52,016 nt of DNA from Flavobacteriales bacterium MED-G22. GTDB lineage: Bacteria > Bacteroidota > Bacteroidia > Flavobacteriales > Flavobacteriaceae. The notes under the pieces are model-generated. The model had not been told where the DNA came from. It saw only the letters and a program-made list of their open reading frames with translations, and made no database searches. The stretch covers positions 1-52,016 of the forward strand of contig NTKF01000005.1 in assembly GCA_002457295.1 (NCBI GenBank), given 5' to 3'. The translations under genes were made by a program, and so were the position numbers. Below, piece by piece: positions 1-7,030 of this stretch (position 1 is the first letter of the stretch; each line of letters opens with the position of its first letter).

Positions 1-161
1 GTTTCAGAAGAATCTTCCGTTTCTACAGTCGTGTCTGAGTCAGTTTGAGTGTTGCCAGAATCAACGTAGGAGTCTTCATAATCATTATAATATCCATCGT
101 CTTCGCCACTACAATTAAGCTAGAAGAATTGAACAGCAAAAATTAAAAGCCACTTTTTCAT
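1..161 (-). pseudogene. Lipoprotein gene interrupted in its signal peptide (partial)
   Basis: Reading leftward from an ATG at 161, the frame gives MKKWLLIFAVQFF, then a TAG stop at 120-122, then LNCSGEDDGYYNDYEDS and a long Asp/Glu/Ser/Thr-rich stretch that stays open to the window edge. The pieces fit a Bacteroidota lipoprotein: a basic start, a hydrophobic core, a lipobox cysteine, and acidic residues just after the cysteine as in the known flavobacterial surface-export signal. One base (TTG or TGG to TAG) would restore it. It could be a true nonsense mutation, a sequencing error, or simply a 13-residue ORF. Its 3' end lies outside the window. The function is unknown. Confidence 0.45.
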
Positions 162-269
162 ATAGAATTGATTTTACAGGTTATTATTTAATAGTCTTCT
201 AACGTTATTAATTATCCACTATCAGTTTATTTAAAAAATATTTAATAATGCCTTTTTGTAAAGAGATAA

Positions 270-293
270 AAAACCCTCACATTGGAGGGTTTT
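270..293 (-). terminator. Rho-independent terminator
   Basis: A 9-bp stem (270-278 with 285-293, core CCCTC/GAGGG) with a 6-nt loop is followed on the minus strand by a T run. It lies 25 bp past the stop of the 318-1061 gene. The same CCCTC/GAGGG core recurs at 13661-13677 and 15704-15720. Confidence 0.75.
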
Positions 294-317
294 AAAATAA
301 TAATCTAATTAAAATCT

Positions 318-1061
318 TTAGTTAATAGATTCGGCTATTTTTTCGCAAACAAATTTAGTATCAAATCCGCCAGACATTCCTTGTTCATCATAGCTTTTTT
401 GAGATTCTTTATAGGTGAGGTGATTCATTGCGTCTTCTAGAGTGAGAAATCCATCCCATGTCATGACGTTATGCTCTCCCCAATTTTTGGGAGAAATTCG
501 ATGCCCAGAAACCCATCCTGCTCTTCCGGCCTGATTTTGTTTCATTTGAGCTTCAAAATTCTTTTTGAAGGCTTTTTGACTGTCTAGAAAAAGTTGAGGT
601 TCTTCAGCAAAACCAAAGTTATATAAACTGTATTTTGCAGTTTTTTGTCCAAATGCAGAATCTTGAATTTCCCAAATATACATTCCACCTTGCTCTACTT
701 CATAAGAGAGCAACTCTTGAGGTACACCAAGTTTTTTACCAGCATTTGCCCACCACGCACCTGAATTAATATAAGATTTTAGATCACTATATACAATCAC
801 AAATTGATACCAATTTCCTTCCAGTAGAGAGTTCAATTTTCCTCCAATAGGAACAGTTGGGTGAATGAATTTTTCTAAGGCCCAATAGTTAAACTTTCCT
901 TCTTTTACCGCTGTCTTGGCCATCTGAGACATATAGTTTTTTTCTACAGCTTCAAATTTTGCTTGATCTTCAACTTTTACATAAACTAAATGATAAGCAG
1001 TTATCTGTGAATAAGAAAAAAAGGAAAACGTTAAAAATGTAATAAATAATAGTTTTTTCAT
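318..1061 (-). CDS. Secreted protein of unknown function, duplicated alpha+beta domain (paralog of 4828-5595)
   Basis: The protein has 247 residues with a Sec signal peptide (MKKLLFITFLTFSFFSYSQ). I do not recognise a named family. The mature part seems to be two copies of one module: the first half has a HLVYVKV strand, then a helix with FEAVEKNYM and a YWALEK strand; the second has a YNFGFAE strand, then FKKNFEAQM and GWVSGHRI. This arrangement suggests a tandem dimeric-alpha/beta-barrel (ferredoxin-like) fold, which is inference. A second gene of the same build lies at 4828-5595 on the other strand. It ends just before a strong terminator and is divergent from the lipoprotein gene at 1189. 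It is probably periplasmic or surface exposed; no catalytic motif is evident. Confidence 0.85.
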   Translation of the reverse strand: MKKLLFITFLTFSFFSYSQITAYHLVYVKVEDQAKFEAVEKNYMSQMAKTAVKEGKFNYWALEKFIHPTVPIGGKLNSLLEGNWYQFVIVYSDLKSYINSGAWWANAGKKLGVPQELLSYEVEQGGMYIWEIQDSAFGQKTAKYSLYNFGFAEEPQLFLDSQKAFKKNFEAQMKQNQAGRAGWVSGHRISPKNWGEHNVMTWDGFLTLEDAMNHLTYKESQKSYDEQGMSGGFDTKFVCEKIAESIN

Positions 1062-1188
1062 GTATGAATTAATTTATGATTTGTTAAATATAAAAATATT
1101 GTTTTAATAAAACCAGAGTTATTTAGAATGCACGTTTAAAAAAGACATAATTTGATCGTGTATCTTCGAATTATTATACTTTTGAAAT

Positions 1189-2334
1189 GTGAATAGACTA
1201 TATTTTTTCTTTCTTATCATTTCTTTTTTCCACATCCATTCGTGCGACAGTGGTTTATCAGGCGAATACATTTCAATTGAAAAGTTTAGAGATTTAAAAG
1301 GTAGAGTGGTTTCAGATTCTATTTTTTTTGTAAGAGACAATAGAGACAACGGCCAGCTTAATTTAGAGGTTAAATTTAGTGTCTTCTTGTTAGACGACAA
1401 CATAGACTCTATCCAACTTCATTTTCCAGGGGGTAGCCCTGAAAAAGTAGAGCAAGACCTAAAACCTTCAATTTCCTATGATTCTTATGGACCAAAATCA
1501 GTAAATCTAGTTTTATCTCAAATAGATACAACTTATTATAATGAAGTCATTTCTTATAAAAATACCATAGATAATGATGATTATTTGAATATCGTTTACA
1601 GAGAATCAAACTGGGGGAGCTATACTAAAACAAACGATTCTGAATGGCTGGTGCTACCAAATCAGACTTCTGTCATTCTGAAAGAAGAAGAAGTTGAAGA
1701 AAACATGAATGCCAAAGTTGCTTCGGCTAAATTTAGTGGATTTGAGGATAAAATGATTCAAGGTTCAATTGAATATTGTGTAGCATTGAAAAATCCAATA
1801 AATGTGAAGGTTACCCGAGACAATTACTTCGAGCTATGGTCTGATGATGACCTTCTTCTAAAAGGGCCTGGTTTTCAAAATGAGGAATGTTTTACTCGTA
1901 ATTTCACATTCGAAGGGAAAAATGAATTTGACCTTAAAATAAAAAGATACCCAGCCTTGTCAACAACAAATTGGAAAATTGCTACGGCAAGTGCTTCAGA
2001 TACAACTTCTTTTGACGTCTATCAAGTTGCAACCGAGGACGAATTGGTTGGCTATGTTGATGTGTCAAGCTCAACCACAGTATACCTTAATTTTGAACAG
2101 AATGGCAACGAATTCAATTTTGGATTAGGAAACAGCCCTAGTCTACTTTTAGACGGAGATCCAATAACGATTTCCTCAGGACAAAATAAAGTTGTTTTTA
2201 GTCTTTTAGACGGTATTCCTTCCTCTTTTAAGGTTTTTAATAATCAAAATTCTATTGTGCCAAAAACTCTTCTAGAAAATGAATATTACTTGACATTAAC
2301 GATCAAAAAATTAGAATTAGAAGTTTTGAATTAA
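1189..2334 (+). CDS. Lipoprotein of unknown function
   Basis: The protein has 381 residues. It starts at GTG 1189, the only in-frame start that keeps the whole signal peptide; an in-frame stop lies two codons upstream. The N-terminus is hydrophobic and ends in HIHSC, a lipobox-like site with Cys at residue 19, so the product is probably a lipid-anchored outer-membrane or surface protein. The rest is rich in beta-strand-like and Asp/Asn/Ser-rich stretches, has no enzyme motif, and looks like a stack of beta domains. I recognise no family. It stands alone, divergent from the 318-1061 gene, in a region of apparent turnover. Confidence 0.75.
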   Translation: MNRLYFFFLIISFFHIHSCDSGLSGEYISIEKFRDLKGRVVSDSIFFVRDNRDNGQLNLEVKFSVFLLDDNIDSIQLHFPGGSPEKVEQDLKPSISYDSYGPKSVNLVLSQIDTTYYNEVISYKNTIDNDDYLNIVYRESNWGSYTKTNDSEWLVLPNQTSVILKEEEVEENMNAKVASAKFSGFEDKMIQGSIEYCVALKNPINVKVTRDNYFELWSDDDLLLKGPGFQNEECFTRNFTFEGKNEFDLKIKRYPALSTTNWKIATASASDTTSFDVYQVATEDELVGYVDVSSSTTVYLNFEQNGNEFNFGLGNSPSLLLDGDPITISSGQNKVVFSLLDGIPSSFKVFNNQNSIVPKTLLENEYYLTLTIKKLELEVLN

Positions 2335-2367
2335 TTGTAAATGATCAATCATATAGATTAGATTAAA

Positions 2368-2388
2368 AAACCCTCCAAATAGAGGTTT
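2368..2388 (-). terminator. Terminator-like hairpin
   Basis: An imperfect 7-bp stem (AAACC-TC with GA-GGTTT, one bulged C) has a T6 run on the minus side and a weaker AT-rich tail on the plus side. It could end the lipoprotein transcript (stop at 2334) or serve the minus-strand coding remnant at 2410-2508. Confidence 0.45.
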
Positions 2389-2409
2389 AAATTTTACAAA
2401 AAATGACTA

Positions 2410-2508
2410 TTATTTAAAATCAACTAATTCTAAATATAATTCATCTTGATTTTTTTTGGAAGTACTTTCATGCATAGACGTCATTTGATCCATAAAGGTA
2501 GGTTTTGG
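2410..2508 (-). pseudogene. Possible 3' remnant of a lost gene
   Basis: On the minus strand an open stretch of 33 codons follows a TAA at 2509-2511. It includes MDQMTSMHES and ends DELYLELVDFK before two adjacent stops and a terminator-like hairpin. The composition and the position just before a terminator resemble the tail of a real protein whose upstream part has been destroyed. No family is recognisable. The rest of the gap 2335-2597 holds nothing I can call. Confidence 0.2.
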
Positions 2509-2597
2509 TTAAGCCTTTCAAAAATAACATGACTAATGGGTGGTATGCAAAATTGCTTCTAGCACTTATTTGGTTCAAATACCAAGCCAGTCATTTT

Positions 2598-3491
2598 TTA
2601 ATCATCCAAATACAAACTGAAAAATGTCCAAATTTCTTTCTCTAAATCTAGATAAGTTGGGTGACCATGTCCACCATTTATTATCTTATACATCCACACT
2701 TGATTATTTGTTTTAGAATTCTTGTATCGATCAATGGCAATTAAGGTCTTATCTATAGCTGAGTTGCTGAATAGCGTATCTTGTTGCCTCGTATCATAAT
2801 TTATCTGTCGAGTTCTGAAATCAATCATATCAACTGTGGGTATGTAAGGTCCATAACCTTGTTGATTTGTCATATCGCCATCCCAATTCGTAATTTGGTC
2901 ATGAGTGCCATTGAGCATAAATGTTGGGATAGCTTTTGCTTGGTCACACTGATCATAAAATTCCTTCATAAAACAACTTATGATAGGAGCTGCAGCTTTA
3001 AAAACTCCTTCTGTTTGACAACTTAATAAATTGCAAAAATCGCCACCATTTGAGAATCCAGTTATAAACACATTGTTTTTACTGAGGTTGTATTTATTTT
3101 GAAGAGAATGGGTCAGTATCTTCACAAACTTTACATCATTCACTTTAAGGTTTTTGTGAAAATTGTAGCCCACTTGCCAAAAAGCCTTGCCCTTTTCATC
3201 CTTGAGGCCCTGAGGATAGCAAACAACAAACCCGTTTTGATTGGCTATTTGATTGAACTTATTGTCACAATTAATGTCAAGCGCACTGCCAGAATAGCCA
3301 TGAAAAACAAAAACCAATGGTGCATTTGCTTTTCTGTTTTTTGGAATGTGAAGATAATAGTTACGTTCAATAGAATCAATTATCACTTTATGGACGCGCT
3401 CTTTCTTTGATGCTGAAATTGGTGCTTCTTGAGCACTTGCAACACCTAAGAATAAAACTATTGGGATGATACTAAAAATAAAATTTCTCAT
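2598..3491 (-). CDS. Secreted alpha/beta-hydrolase esterase (LpqC / PHB depolymerase-feruloyl esterase type)
   Basis: The protein has 297 residues from the ATG at 3491. The frame is open 13 codons further upstream, but only this start gives a normal signal peptide (MRNFIFSIIPIVLFLGVASA). The polyhydroxybutyrate depolymerase/feruloyl esterase family signs are clear: HGYSGSA near the oxyanion hole, the nucleophile elbow GFSNGGD, a catalytic Asp in NGTHDQITNW, and a catalytic His in NGGHGHP. Several cysteines suggest disulfides. It is expected in the periplasm or medium, cutting esters, possibly hydroxycinnamate or acetyl groups on plant or algal polysaccharides; the substrate is inference. It is divergent from the TIM-barrel gene at 3733. 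Confidence 0.85.
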   Translation of the reverse strand: MRNFIFSIIPIVLFLGVASAQEAPISASKKERVHKVIIDSIERNYYLHIPKNRKANAPLVFVFHGYSGSALDINCDNKFNQIANQNGFVVCYPQGLKDEKGKAFWQVGYNFHKNLKVNDVKFVKILTHSLQNKYNLSKNNVFITGFSNGGDFCNLLSCQTEGVFKAAAPIISCFMKEFYDQCDQAKAIPTFMLNGTHDQITNWDGDMTNQQGYGPYIPTVDMIDFRTRQINYDTRQQDTLFSNSAIDKTLIAIDRYKNSKTNNQVWMYKIINGGHGHPTYLDLEKEIWTFFSLYLDD

Positions 3492-3569
3492 ATTCCTATT
3501 TTTAAGATAGAAAGAATTTATAAAAATCAATTAGTATTACTAAAAAAAACAGTTTTCATAAAAACTCAA

Positions 3570-3635
3570 TTTTTGATCATTTTCACTCATTTTTGAGCAA
3601 TATTTATCCTTTTTTGATGATTTTACTTATTTTTT
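3570..3635. repeat. Imperfect tandem direct repeat in a promoter region
   Basis: Two copies of TTTTTGATnATTTT(C)ACTnATTTTT lie at 3570-3594 and 3611-3635, start to start 41 bp apart (about four helical turns). They lie between the divergent genes 2598-3491 and 3733-4668. They may be paired regulator sites or only AT-rich drift. Confidence 0.4.
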
Positions 3636-3677
3636 ATTTCAATTTATTTTGTGTGGGTTTACAATAATTCTTTTACT

Positions 3678-3696
3678 AACCCTATTAAAATAGGTT
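3678..3696 (+). promoter_or_regulatory. Inverted repeat upstream of the TIM-barrel gene
   Basis: AACC(C)TATT and AATAGGTT form an 8-bp inverted repeat with one bulged C and a short loop, 36 bp before the ATG at 3733. There is no T run after it, so an operator is likelier than a terminator. Confidence 0.35.
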
Positions 3697-3732
3697 ATGA
3701 AATTATATTTATATCAATTCTAAATTCCTCTT

Positions 3733-4668
3733 ATGCAAACACGAAGACATTTTATTCAATCTACCTCACTAGCAGGGCTTTCTCCTTTTATTCTTAACAC
3801 TAGTTCCTTTTTCGATTCAAAAACTTCTTTAAAAGCGTCACTTAACCCAGGTAGTATAGGACTGAAATGCTCGCCACAAGAACTTCTTGATTTTGCCATT
3901 GCTTATAAATTTTCAGCAATTAGCCCACCCATGGGAGCGCTTTTACAAATGAATTCAATTGATCAACAAAATTATCTAGCCAAGATGAAGCGTCATCATA
4001 TTGTTTTTGACTCTGGTGGCCTTCCAATTGAATTTCGAACTTCTGATGAAGTTTTTCAAAAAGGATTTCAATATCTCAAAAATAACGTAAAAGCAATTGC
4101 CGCTTTGACTATTCCTAGTTTTGTCACTTGGATCATGCCCACCCATAAGCAATTAACGTATACTCAAAATTTTGAACAGCATAGAATCCGGTTGCAACAA
4201 ATTGCAGATGTTTTAAGTCAAGAAGGGTTGCGGTTAGGGCTAGAATATGTTGGACCCAAGACACTTATGGCAAGAGACAAATACGCTTTCATTCATACGA
4301 TTTCTGAACTTAGAGAATTAATAAGTGCTATAGAAACGAACAACGTAGGGTATTTACTTGATAGCTTTCATACTTATTGTGCAGAAGATCAGTTTGAGGA
4401 CATGAATTTTTTAGAAGCCAAAGACATTGTTTCAGTGCAAATTAATGACGCTGTTGCTAGCCGATCACCTTCAACTCAACTTGACTTTGAACGAGAACTG
4501 CCGGGGGCTAGTAAGGTGATCGACTTAAAATCATTTGTTGAATTTATTCAATCTAAAGCTTACAATGGAGCTGTTAGTGCAGAACCCTTTAATAAAAAAG
4601 TAAACCAAATGGAGACGGCTGCTAAGCTTGAAAAAGTAAGAGCTTCTTTAGCTCAAAATGGAATTTAA
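3733..4668 (+). CDS. Tat-exported sugar phosphate isomerase/epimerase-like TIM-barrel protein
   Basis: The protein has 311 residues. TRRHFIQ at residues 3-9 followed by a hydrophobic stretch is a twin-arginine signal, so the folded protein is expected in the periplasm. The rest fits the xylose isomerase-like / AP-endonuclease-2 TIM barrel family. Candidate metal ligands are Glu171 (GLEYVGP), Asp210 and His213 (LLDSFH), Asp239 (QINDA) and Glu284 (VSAEPFN), with Arg in FERELPG near the end. Family members isomerise or epimerise sugars and keto-sugars; the substrate cannot be told. It stands alone on its strand, close to the secreted esterase, and may take part in carbohydrate processing outside the cytoplasm. 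Confidence 0.85.
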   Translation: MQTRRHFIQSTSLAGLSPFILNTSSFFDSKTSLKASLNPGSIGLKCSPQELLDFAIAYKFSAISPPMGALLQMNSIDQQNYLAKMKRHHIVFDSGGLPIEFRTSDEVFQKGFQYLKNNVKAIAALTIPSFVTWIMPTHKQLTYTQNFEQHRIRLQQIADVLSQEGLRLGLEYVGPKTLMARDKYAFIHTISELRELISAIETNNVGYLLDSFHTYCAEDQFEDMNFLEAKDIVSVQINDAVASRSPSTQLDFERELPGASKVIDLKSFVEFIQSKAYNGAVSAEPFNKKVNQMETAAKLEKVRASLAQNGI

Positions 4669-4827
4669 TTTGTATTTAAAATAGGTTTGAACACCATTAA
4701 ATTTCACAATTATTTTTTCGATGTTTCAACATTAATACATGGAGCGTATTTTAACTAAACTTTGGATAGATTGCATACATAAAACAATTTTCTTTTATTT
4801 GAATAATTAATCATAAACCAATTTATA

Positions 4828-5595
4828 ATGAAAAAACTATTTTCAATAATGCTGTTGCTTTTAAGTCTTACTTTATCTGCACAAGCTTATCAAACTTATT
4901 CAATGCATTTTGTTAGAATTGAAGGAGATTTAGAGGCATTTGAAACAGTACAAAAAATGTACATGCAAAAAGTGGCTCAAAATGCTGTTGACAAAGGTGA
5001 TATTGTCTTTTGGGCTTTTTTGCGAAGAGTGACGATGGATAATATAGACGATGAAGAACGAAAAAATTATTTGTTTGTTCAATCGAATACAGATGTTGCT
5101 GCTATTCTTAGTAACAAAAACGAATGGTGGAACAATGCTAGTTCAATATTATCAAAAGAAGAACAAGCTATTGTTGACGCATTGAGCTCAAAATTCACTT
5201 GGGTATCTGATTCACGACATATTTTCCAAGATGAAGTTAGTGTGGTCAAAGGTCTTGGCACGCATATACAATTTAATTTTGCGAGCCCTAAAAATTTAGC
5301 TGCTTTTATTGCTGAAAATAAAATGCTTTGGAAAAACTATTTCACAAAAAACATGTCTAAAATGGGAATGGTCAATTGGGGTGTTGGAAGAAAAATTGCT
5401 CCTACAGGAATGAACACTTCTAGCGTATCAACTTGGGATATGTTTGACAGTCTTGAAAATTTAATGAAATATAGAGCTGAATTTTCGCTTCCTCCAGACA
5501 TGGCTAAAAAGTCTAAAATGAGTTCTCATAATCCAGATGGTTGGAAATATTCTCCAATTTTCAATGCAATTTCTTTTGCAGTGCCTGGGCAATAA
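4828..5595 (+). CDS. Secreted protein of unknown function (paralog of 318-1061)
   Basis: The protein has 255 residues with a signal peptide ending near SAQA. It aligns by eye with the 318-1061 protein: SMHFVRIE, FETVQKMYM, AVDKGDIVFWAF and an EWWNNA element match HLVYVKVE, FEAVEKNYM, AVKEGKFNYWAL and AWWANA. The second halves share a KNYF/KNFE helix, WG-GRKIAP and a TWDMF/TWDGF strand. Each protein is thus a two-module chain with tryptophan-rich conserved spots. A weak upstream TTG (4771-4773) and TTTATTTG (4794-4801) at 20-bp spacing may be its promoter. A terminator follows at 5619-5644. The function is unknown. Confidence 0.85.
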   Translation: MKKLFSIMLLLLSLTLSAQAYQTYSMHFVRIEGDLEAFETVQKMYMQKVAQNAVDKGDIVFWAFLRRVTMDNIDDEERKNYLFVQSNTDVAAILSNKNEWWNNASSILSKEEQAIVDALSSKFTWVSDSRHIFQDEVSVVKGLGTHIQFNFASPKNLAAFIAENKMLWKNYFTKNMSKMGMVNWGVGRKIAPTGMNTSSVSTWDMFDSLENLMKYRAEFSLPPDMAKKSKMSSHNPDGWKYSPIFNAISFAVPGQ

Positions 5596-5618
5596 AAAAT
5601 AGCCCTCAAAAAGTGCAA

Positions 5619-5644
5619 AGCCCTCTGGTTCACGCCAGGGGGTT
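5619..5644 (+). terminator. Rho-independent terminator
   Basis: A stem of about 10 bp (core CCCTCTGG with CCAGGGGG, one G-T pair) and a 6-nt loop is followed by CTTTATATTTG. It ends the transcript of the 4828-5595 gene. It sits 27 bp before the mscL ATG, so mscL must be transcribed from a promoter overlapping it or by read-through. Confidence 0.7.
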
Positions 5645-5670
5645 CTTTATATTTGAAAAAATATCGTAGT

Positions 5671-6096
5671 ATGAAAATTATTAGAGAATTCAAAGAATTT
5701 GCTGTTAGAGGAAACATGATTGAAATGGCAGTAGGAATTGTTATTGGCGCATCTTTTAATGCCGTAGTTGATGCTCTGGTTAAAAATATCTTATTGCCGC
5801 CTCTCTCTTTACTTTCTGAGGGGGTAAATTTCCAACAAAAAAAAATTGTATTAAGAAAAGCCACAAATAGTTTAAGCGAGGTATCCATTGATTATGGCTT
5901 TTTTATCAATACTTTAATTGATTTTACCATTGTTGGTTTTACCATTTTTATTGTGGTTAAATTTTTTAACTCACTCAAAAAAAAATCAGAAGACATCACT
6001 GAGAAATCAATTGAGACGCCAAAACAAATAGTTCTTTTAACAGAAATTAGAGATTTACTTGAAAATAATAAAGGAATCCCAAAAGACCAAAATTAA
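5671..6096 (+). CDS. mscL: Large-conductance mechanosensitive channel MscL
   Basis: The protein has 142 residues from the ATG at 5671. A TTG six codons earlier is open but would add residues not normal for the family. The N-terminal helix and pore-lining TM1 are typical (FKEFAVRGNMIEMAVGIVIG, residues 6-25), with the VVDALVKNILLPPLS segment after it. TM2 lies around residues 73-98, and a charged C-terminal helix ends in TEIRDLLENN. MscL opens under membrane tension to let solutes out on hypo-osmotic shock, acting as an inner-membrane homopentamer. The length is normal. It has no operon partner. Confidence 0.95.
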   Translation: MKIIREFKEFAVRGNMIEMAVGIVIGASFNAVVDALVKNILLPPLSLLSEGVNFQQKKIVLRKATNSLSEVSIDYGFFINTLIDFTIVGFTIFIVVKFFNSLKKKSEDITEKSIETPKQIVLLTEIRDLLENNKGIPKDQN

Positions 6097-6117
6097 ACCT
6101 AGCAAGGGGTAAATTTA

Positions 6118-6134
6118 TATAGCAGTGTGCTATA
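6118..6134 (+). other. Perfect 6-bp hairpin after mscL
   Basis: TATAGC and GCTATA enclose AGTGT, 22 bp past the mscL stop. No clear T run follows, so it is at best a weak terminator. I see no gene between 6097 and about 6205. Confidence 0.35.
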
Positions 6135-6204
6135 ATTTCATTGTCGCACTATAACTTGAAACCATACATAAAAACGGCGCGTATAGATTTTTCTTAACAA
6201 GTGT

Positions 6205-6686
6205 TCTTTCAATATTTTGTTCTTATCCAAATGGAAAAATGCGGTGCGTTATGATTTTTTTAGTGAAGAATGAATTGCAAGGGTTGATTATGTTGTACGC
6301 ACCTATTGTGCTGAACTCAAAGATGATCCAAACCTTATTGGTTATTTCTATAGCAACTGTTCCCTTGGATTCGCAATCGAACACACAATGAATGGCAAGG
6401 ACCTGTGTTCGATCCAAAAAAAACAGAAACGAAAGAAGGTCGTGATAAACTTTATAAAATGGCAAAACAGTATTATAAAACCATTCACGATGCAATTAGG
6501 AAATACAACCCTAATCAATTAATCCTTTGAGATCGGTATGAGGCAAACTCGCCGATCGCAATAGAAGTTATAGAAGCTGCTTCTCCCTTTGTGGATGTCC
6601 TTTCTTTTCAAGACTTCCAAAACTCTAGTGTGCATTTAAAAGATTGCATAGATTCAGTAAAAAACAATTTTAGAAAACTACCCTAA
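6205..6686 (+). pseudogene. Decayed agarase-like glycoside hydrolase (C-terminal part)
   Basis: A broken reading frame can be followed across at least two stops and one frame change. One frame reads KWKNAVRYDFFSEE, a TGA at 6271-6273, IARVDYVVRTYCAELKDDP and NLIGYFYSNCS. A shift then leads into THNEWQGPVFDPKKTETKEG, YYKTIHDAIRKYNPNQLIL, a TGA where Gly is expected, then DRYEANSPIAIEVIEAASPF and VDVLSFQDFQN, ending at 6686. The DPNLIGYF, YNPNxLIL-DRYE and DVLSFQDF runs are what I know from TIM-barrel agarase-like glycoside hydrolases of marine Bacteroidota and Planctomycetes; that family call is from memory. The N-terminal part and the true C-terminus are missing. Confidence 0.7.
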
Positions 6687-6709
6687 AGGAGCTATGATAA
6701 CTAATAAAA

Positions 6710-6748
6710 AAATCCCTTGCCTATTAATTTTTTACGTGATAGGGATTT
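6710..6748 (-). terminator. Terminator of the catabolic operon
   Basis: An 8-bp stem, AAATCCCT (6710-6717) with AGGGATTT (6741-6748), is followed on the minus strand by T7. It lies about 150 bp past the last gene of the minus-strand operon (stop at 6902). Positions 6749-6901 hold no gene I can support. Confidence 0.6.
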
Positions 6749-6901
6749 GAAAAGAAGAGTCGAACCTGTGGTCATCACTACCCATTAACTCACTGGGACA
6801 AAAAAACACTTTATTATTAACTTAATTGAAAAGTCTCCATCAAGGTTTTTTAAAAAATACTCTTGCTCAACTTAAATGTATAAAAACTCAGAGTACCTAA
6901 A

Positions 6902-7030
6902 CTATTTTTTATCAATGGATTGGATTAAGCTTTTTATGTTTTTAAAACCTCTTATGGCAACCATAATTGTCACAAAAACATACCAACCATAACAGAGAAT
7001 AAAAAAAAGGGTCCAAAAGGGATATTTCAT
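6902..7030 (-). CDS. Small one-helix membrane protein coupled to the symporter
   Basis: The protein has 42 residues: MKYPFWTLFFILCYGWYVFV, then TIMVAIRGFKNIKSLIQSI and DKK. Its ATG (7030-7028) overlaps the TGA of the symporter gene in the ATGA arrangement, so it is probably made by translational coupling. It has one strongly hydrophobic segment (about residues 5-26) followed by a basic amphipathic tail, suggesting an inner-membrane helix with a cytoplasmic C-terminus. Several solute:sodium symporters are known to be encoded beside very small membrane proteins; this one may be such an accessory subunit. The function is inference; the reading frame and overlap are seen directly. Confidence 0.65.
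   Translation of the reverse strand: MKYPFWTLFFILCYGWYVFVTIMVAIRGFKNIKSLIQSIDKK

Noticed and set aside
6749..6790. tRNA-like fragment: the minus strand contains AGGTTCGACTC, like a T-arm
   Set aside because: The flanking bases do not pair as a T-stem and no anticodon or acceptor arm can be built. At most an old attachment-site or tRNA remnant.
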